A DNA stretch of 64,000 nucleotides from assembly GCF_000758705.1 (NCBI RefSeq), contig NZ_CP009287.1:496001-560000 (forward strand), given 5' to 3'. Made by a program: the position numbers and the translations under genes. The DNA comes from Paenibacillus graminis (GTDB lineage Bacteria; Bacillota; Bacilli; Paenibacillales; Paenibacillaceae). Numbering within the stretch: the stretch's first letter is position 1; every line of letters begins with the position of its first letter. The notes below the pieces were generated by a model. That model made no database searches. It had not been told where the DNA came from and worked only from the letters and a program-made list of their open reading frames with translations. Shown here piece by piece: positions 60,662 through 64,000 of the stretch.

Positions 60662-61243
60662 CTGGAAAAGAACAACAGTCTGGTCCAGGCAGAAGATGAG
60701 GCGGGTAATGCGGTGCTTAGAGAGGTCCGGCAATTACTGCGGGAGCTGCGCATTCTGGAGCTGCTGGCAGAATATCATCCGCGGCTGGCAGGAACAGTGC
60801 CCCTGGGCATTCAGGTGGAGGGCAGTGACCTGGATATCATTTGTGAAGTACAGGGCCCCCGGCGCTTTACCGCAGAGGCCCGATGTCATTTCGGTCAGTT
60901 GGAGGGTTTTAATGCGGTGACCCGTACAGTGGGGGGTGTAGTACGCACCAAAATTAATTTTGTGGCGGGCGGTTGGCCGATTGAACTGTTTGGGCAGCCC
61001 TTGCCCACGGAAAAACAGAATGCCTGGCTGCATATGCAGGTGGAGGAACGGATACTGAAGCTGCTTGGACCCGGCTTTGCAGAGAAAATCCGCTCCCTGA
61101 AGTCCGGCGGCATGAAGACAGAGCCCGCGTTCGCCAAGCTGCTGAAGCTCGAAGGTGACCCTTATGAGGAAATGCTGTCTCTTGGCAGGCTGAATCCGGA
61201 GGAATTCAATGCTGTGTGCAGACGGGCTCAACCCTACATATAA
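60662..61243 (+). CDS. DUF4269 domain protein
   Basis: A protein of about 193 residues of the DUF4269 family, with GTVPLGIQVEGSDLDIICEV (a nucleotidyltransferase-like GS/DxD arrangement), INFVAGGWPIELFGQPLP and RHIVE-like QNAWLHMQVEERIL. Function is unknown. A strong AGGAGGTGA site lies six bases before CTG 60662 and this start gives the usual family N-terminus; GTG 60713 after GAGGCGG is the alternative and would shorten it by 17 residues. Confidence 0.8.
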   Translation: MEKNNSLVQAEDEAGNAVLREVRQLLRELRILELLAEYHPRLAGTVPLGIQVEGSDLDIICEVQGPRRFTAEARCHFGQLEGFNAVTRTVGGVVRTKINFVAGGWPIELFGQPLPTEKQNAWLHMQVEERILKLLGPGFAEKIRSLKSGGMKTEPAFAKLLKLEGDPYEEMLSLGRLNPEEFNAVCRRAQPYI

Positions 61244-61267
61244 AACAACGGAATTGGAGAGGAAACT

Positions 61268-61687
61268 ATGAATTACAGACCAATGACTGCTGAGGATTAC
61301 GAAGCCGCCTATCAGTTATGGGAGAATACCGGAGGTATGAAACTCAGCGGGGCGGACTCCCGGAAAGAAATACTCCGCTATCTGGAGCGCAATCCGGGAT
61401 TGAGCCAGGTAGCCGAGAACGGGGACAACACGCTTGCCGGTACAGCAATGTGCGGGCATGACGGACGCAGAGGGTATATGTATCATGTTGCTGTCAGCGA
61501 AGACGGCCGCGGCCAAGGCGTTGGCCGTGAGCTGGTATCCCGCTGCCTGGCCGGCCTGCTTCAGGAAGGGATCGAAAAATGCCATTTGATGGTCATTGAG
61601 AATAATGCCCTAGGCCGTAGCTTCTGGACAAGTATTGGCTGGGAGGAGCGGGACGGTATTGTCCTGTTCTCCAGTAATACCTTTTAA
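61268..61687 (+). CDS. GNAT-family acetyltransferase
   Basis: A 139-residue GNAT protein with the acetyl-CoA loop VSEDGRGQGVGRELVSRCL, preceded by RGYMYHVAV, and a C-terminal FWTSIGWEERDGIVLFS. It resembles YpeA-type acetyltransferases; the substrate is unknown. It lies 24 bp after the DUF4269 gene and is probably co-transcribed. GGAGAGGA precedes ATG. Confidence 0.9.
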   Translation: MNYRPMTAEDYEAAYQLWENTGGMKLSGADSRKEILRYLERNPGLSQVAENGDNTLAGTAMCGHDGRRGYMYHVAVSEDGRGQGVGRELVSRCLAGLLQEGIEKCHLMVIENNALGRSFWTSIGWEERDGIVLFSSNTF

Positions 61688-61781
61688 GTTACAGACAATG
61701 TCATGGTGTAGCTTTTACGCAGCTGCAGTATAATATAATGGAAAAGTATATTGTCGAATTTTGATAGGTGGGATTTGAACA

Positions 61782-62492
61782 ATGCGGTTCAAAGATGTAT
61801 TCTCAATTATTGGCCCGGCGATGGTCGGACCTTCCAGTTCGCATACAGCAGGCGCAGCAAGGATCGGAAGGGCTGCCCGGCAGGTACTGGGTGAGCCGGC
61901 GCGTGAGGCCGAGGTGACTTTCTTCGGTTCTTTTGCCGCTACGTATCAAGGGCATGGGACGGACCGGGCGATTGCCGGGGGCCTGCTGGATTTCGCTACG
62001 GATGATTCCCGTCTGCCTGATTCCATAGAACTGGCAGCCGAGGCCGGGATGGAGATTTCCTTTGGTCAAGGAACGGGCCTGTTCCCTCATCCCAATACGG
62101 TACGCTTGCGTCTGGTTGGTGCGCAGACAGGGACGGAACTGACACTTACAGGAATATCTATCGGCGGCGGAAATATTGAAATTGTGGATATTGACGGCTT
62201 TGGAGTAAAGCTTACAGGAATGTATCCGACGGTGCTGATTCAGCATATGGACTACCTTGGAGTGCTGGCCAGTGTTACAGAGGTGATGCGCAAAGGCCAG
62301 TTCAATATTGGGCACATGTCGCTGGACCGTAAAAATCGCAGTGGTGCGGCTCTTACGGTGCTGGAGCTGGATGAGGCGGCGACGCCGGGGCTGCTGTATG
62401 AGCTGAGGGCTCTGTCTGCTGTCAAATCCGTCAAAGTGGTGGATCTGAATGAATCCGCGCAAGAACTGAAAGGGAAGGACGACACACCATGA
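61782..62492 (+). CDS. sdaAB: L-serine dehydratase, beta subunit
   Basis: A 236-residue protein with the family start FSIIGPAMVGPSSSHTAGAARIGR, given as FSIIGPAMVGPSSSHTAGA and ARIGR, and a C-terminal ACT-like domain (YPTVLIQHMDYLGVLASVTE). With the alpha subunit it forms an iron-sulfur enzyme that deaminates L-serine to pyruvate. AGGTGGG precedes the ATG and the gene overlaps the alpha subunit by four bases. A TATAAT lies at 61729-61734. Confidence 0.95.
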   Translation: MRFKDVFSIIGPAMVGPSSSHTAGAARIGRAARQVLGEPAREAEVTFFGSFAATYQGHGTDRAIAGGLLDFATDDSRLPDSIELAAEAGMEISFGQGTGLFPHPNTVRLRLVGAQTGTELTLTGISIGGGNIEIVDIDGFGVKLTGMYPTVLIQHMDYLGVLASVTEVMRKGQFNIGHMSLDRKNRSGAALTVLELDEAATPGLLYELRALSAVKSVKVVDLNESAQELKGKDDTP

Positions 62493-63367
62493 ATTTTCAA
62501 ACCTTAAGCCAGCTGGCTGTATTATGCGAGGAGCGGGGAATGGGCATCGGTGCCTTGATGCTGGAGGAGCAGAGCGAGGAATCCGGCCGTTCCAAGGAAC
62601 AGGAATTCGCCACCATGAGCCAGTATTACGGGGTAATGAAGGAAGCTGTATACCGCGGCATGACAGAGGATACTACCTCGCGCAGTGGTCTGACGGGCCT
62701 GGATGCCCAGCGGGTTGCGTCTTACAATACGGCAGATGAGCCTTGTCTGGGCGGGCCTGCCGGCCAGGCCATGGCTTATGCGCTGGCTGTATCGGAGGTC
62801 AATGCGTCCATGGGCCGCATTATTGCCACGCCGACGGCCGGCTCCTGCGGAATTATTCCCGGCGTGTTTTTGAGCTGCCAGGAGCGTTTTGGCTGGGAGG
62901 ATGACTACATGGTATCCGGCCTGTTTGCCGCGGGAGCTATAGGGTATGTTATTGCCAATAATTCATTTGTTTCCGGAGCTGAGGGAGGCTGCCAGGCCGA
63001 AGTCGGTTCAGCCATCGGAATGGCGGCGGGAGCACTAACCGAGCTGCGAGGCGGCACGCCGGCGCAGGCCGTTCATGCTGTTGGCCTTGCGCTCAAAAAT
63101 ACACTTGGACTGATCTGTGATCCTGTAGGCGGACTTGTAGAGATCCCCTGCATCGTGCGTAACGGCTTCGGTGCCGTTACGGCGCTGGCCGCCGCTGATA
63201 TGGCACTGGCCGGGGTGCGCAGTGTGATTCCGTCCGACGAGGTCATCAAAGTCATGCTGGAGGTTGGCTCGGCCATGCCCGAGAAGCACCGGGAGACGGC
63301 CGGGGGCGGGCTGGCCCAAACCCCGACCGGACGGAAGATTATGAGGGATCTGCGCAACAAGAAATAG
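62489..63367 (+). CDS. sdaAA: L-serine dehydratase, alpha subunit
   Basis: A 292-residue protein carrying the Fe-S cluster cysteines (GSCGIIPGVFLSCQE, GGCQAEVG, LICDPVGGLVEIPCIVRN). It holds the catalytic part of the two-subunit serine dehydratase. Start and stop overlap of the two genes (ATGA) indicates coupled translation. Confidence 0.95.
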   Translation: MNFQTLSQLAVLCEERGMGIGALMLEEQSEESGRSKEQEFATMSQYYGVMKEAVYRGMTEDTTSRSGLTGLDAQRVASYNTADEPCLGGPAGQAMAYALAVSEVNASMGRIIATPTAGSCGIIPGVFLSCQERFGWEDDYMVSGLFAAGAIGYVIANNSFVSGAEGGCQAEVGSAIGMAAGALTELRGGTPAQAVHAVGLALKNTLGLICDPVGGLVEIPCIVRNGFGAVTALAAADMALAGVRSVIPSDEVIKVMLEVGSAMPEKHRETAGGGLAQTPTGRKIMRDLRNKK

Positions 63368-63418
63368 CGGCAGTCTTTATGATTTCTTGGCATCGGCATA
63401 TATTTGCTGATCCGCGGG

Positions 63419-63721
63419 TCAGAGCAGACGGAATCTTTCAAGCTGCTCCCATTGCCCTTCCTGCCGGAGAATTTCCGGCTGCTTGGGTCCCATAAGATCG
63501 AAATGCGGGAAGGGCCTGCGGTTATGAATGTACTGGGAAGGCAGCCCATGCTGCTCGCACCAGCTTCTCAGGCGGGACAGGTTGCTGCAGCCGACTTTGG
63601 TTACTGTTGTCATTCCCGGAAAGCGGGGGTCCAGCCAATAATGGGTCAGGAAAGCGATCTCTCCTGCAGAAACCGCCTGTTTCCAGCGGGTTAATTCTTC
63701 TCTGTTAATTCCGAAGGCCAT
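63419..63721 (-). CDS. YneQ-like hypothetical protein
   Basis: A 100-residue soluble protein (MAFGINREELTRWKQAVSAG, LTHYWLDPRFPGMTTVTKVG, HGLPSQYIHNRRPFPHFDL). It resembles the uncharacterised Bacillus YneQ family. The conserved Trp, His and Cys residues might bind a metal or ligand, but no function is known. ATG 63721 follows AAGGATGAG; the frame is open from 63766. Confidence 0.8.
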   Translation of the reverse strand: MAFGINREELTRWKQAVSAGEIAFLTHYWLDPRFPGMTTVTKVGCSNLSRLRSWCEQHGLPSQYIHNRRPFPHFDLMGPKQPEILRQEGQWEQLERFRLL

Positions 63722-63792
63722 TGTTGTCTCATCCTTATCTTTAATCCGTAATAGTAGTAACTCCATTATAACTTAAGAAAGGGGAGCGCATC

Positions 63793-63984
63793 ATGAACGG
63801 GCAAGTTAGAGCGGATATCCGCGCCGGACTTGAAGTGGATATTGTGCTGAAGCAGGACCAGGCTACAGGCAAACTTACCCACGGCGTGGTCAAAGACATT
63901 CTTACCAACTCGCCCCGCCATCCGCACGGGATCAAGGTACGGCTGGCTGACGGTCAAGTCGGGCGGGTCAAACATATCACGTAA
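63793..63984 (+). CDS. ywbE: YwbE family protein
   Basis: A 63-residue protein matching YwbE over its whole length: RADIRAGLEVDIVLKQDQAT, GKLTHGVVKDILTNSP and HPHGIKVRLADGQVGRVKHI. It is a small beta-rich protein of unknown function, conserved in Bacillales. GAAAGGGGAG precedes ATG. It is the last gene of the window. Confidence 0.93.
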   Translation: MNGQVRADIRAGLEVDIVLKQDQATGKLTHGVVKDILTNSPRHPHGIKVRLADGQVGRVKHIT

Positions 63985-64000
63985 TTGCAAAAGCGCTCCC

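Overview
The window looks like chromosomal DNA of a Paenibacillus or a close relative (Bacillales, moderately high GC). The evidence is the gene content (a SipW/TasA-type operon, the YezD, YwbE and CcdC families, MocR and PadR regulators, SdaAB, a TPP-controlled thiamine ABC operon), strong AGGAGG-type ribosome binding sites, frequent GTG/TTG starts and intrinsic terminators at gene ends. I see no rRNA, tRNA, CRISPR array, transposase or prophage genes.

Layout. 1-2760: a leftward matrix-fibre operon in the order TapA-position protein, SipW signal peptidase, TasA/camelysin (cut by the window edge), preceded by two GTTCTT/AAGAAC palindromes like SinR sites. 2853-3821: nineteen head-to-tail copies of a 51-bp hairpin repeat. 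3838-9714: AraC regulator and divergent SDR, aldo/keto reductase, MFS exporter with PadR regulator. 9928-11769: GGDEF/HD-GYP protein. 11919-15183: csoR-copZ-copA copper module with two CsoR-type operators. 15983-19315: EamA transporter, divergent MocR regulator, nitroreductase. 19857-23369: ABC transporter plus DesK/DesR-type two-component system behind a promoter with repeated TGACA half-sites. 23982-27517: thiamine-precursor ABC operon with thiamine-binding protein and TPP riboswitch. 27638-30424: a stand-alone B12-binding protein with the CarH-type Wx9EH photoreceptor motif next to a soluble hybrid histidine kinase. 30452-32616: divergent CorA-like protein and a PNPOx-like stress protein. 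33385-37916: OmpR/HisKA system with a LanFEG-type ABC transporter. 38056-42550: ArsR-type metal sensor, CDF exporter and CadA/ZntA ATPase, the two exporters sharing an ATATGA-N8-TCATAT-type operator. 42737-48405: chemoreceptor, lactate dehydrogenase-like enzyme, membrane proteins, lactonase. 48734-51055: membrane-anchored alpha/beta hydrolase. 51247-54771: sulfate ABC operon behind a structured leader, without its ATPase gene. 54969-63984: small enzymes, a bifunctional NAD(P)HX repair enzyme with a repeat insertion, SDR, DUF4269 protein, acetyltransferases, serine dehydratase SdaAB, YneQ-like and YwbE-like proteins.

Two kinds of sequence are not explained by genes. First, eight intergenic spacers carry an element of about 187 bp made of two forward and two inverted copies of a module of about 24 bp with core GGAAAAAG / CTTTTTCC, spaced about 50 bp apart; six copies are complete and almost the same length. 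Second, in-frame tandem repeats (33, 39, 51 and 54 bp units) have expanded between genes and inside conserved genes (nnr, thiZ-like, cadA).

The most interesting functional unit is the B12 photoreceptor-like protein and hybrid kinase pair (27638-30424). The structured sulfate leader (51329-51418), the dyad intergenic elements and the hairpin array come next.
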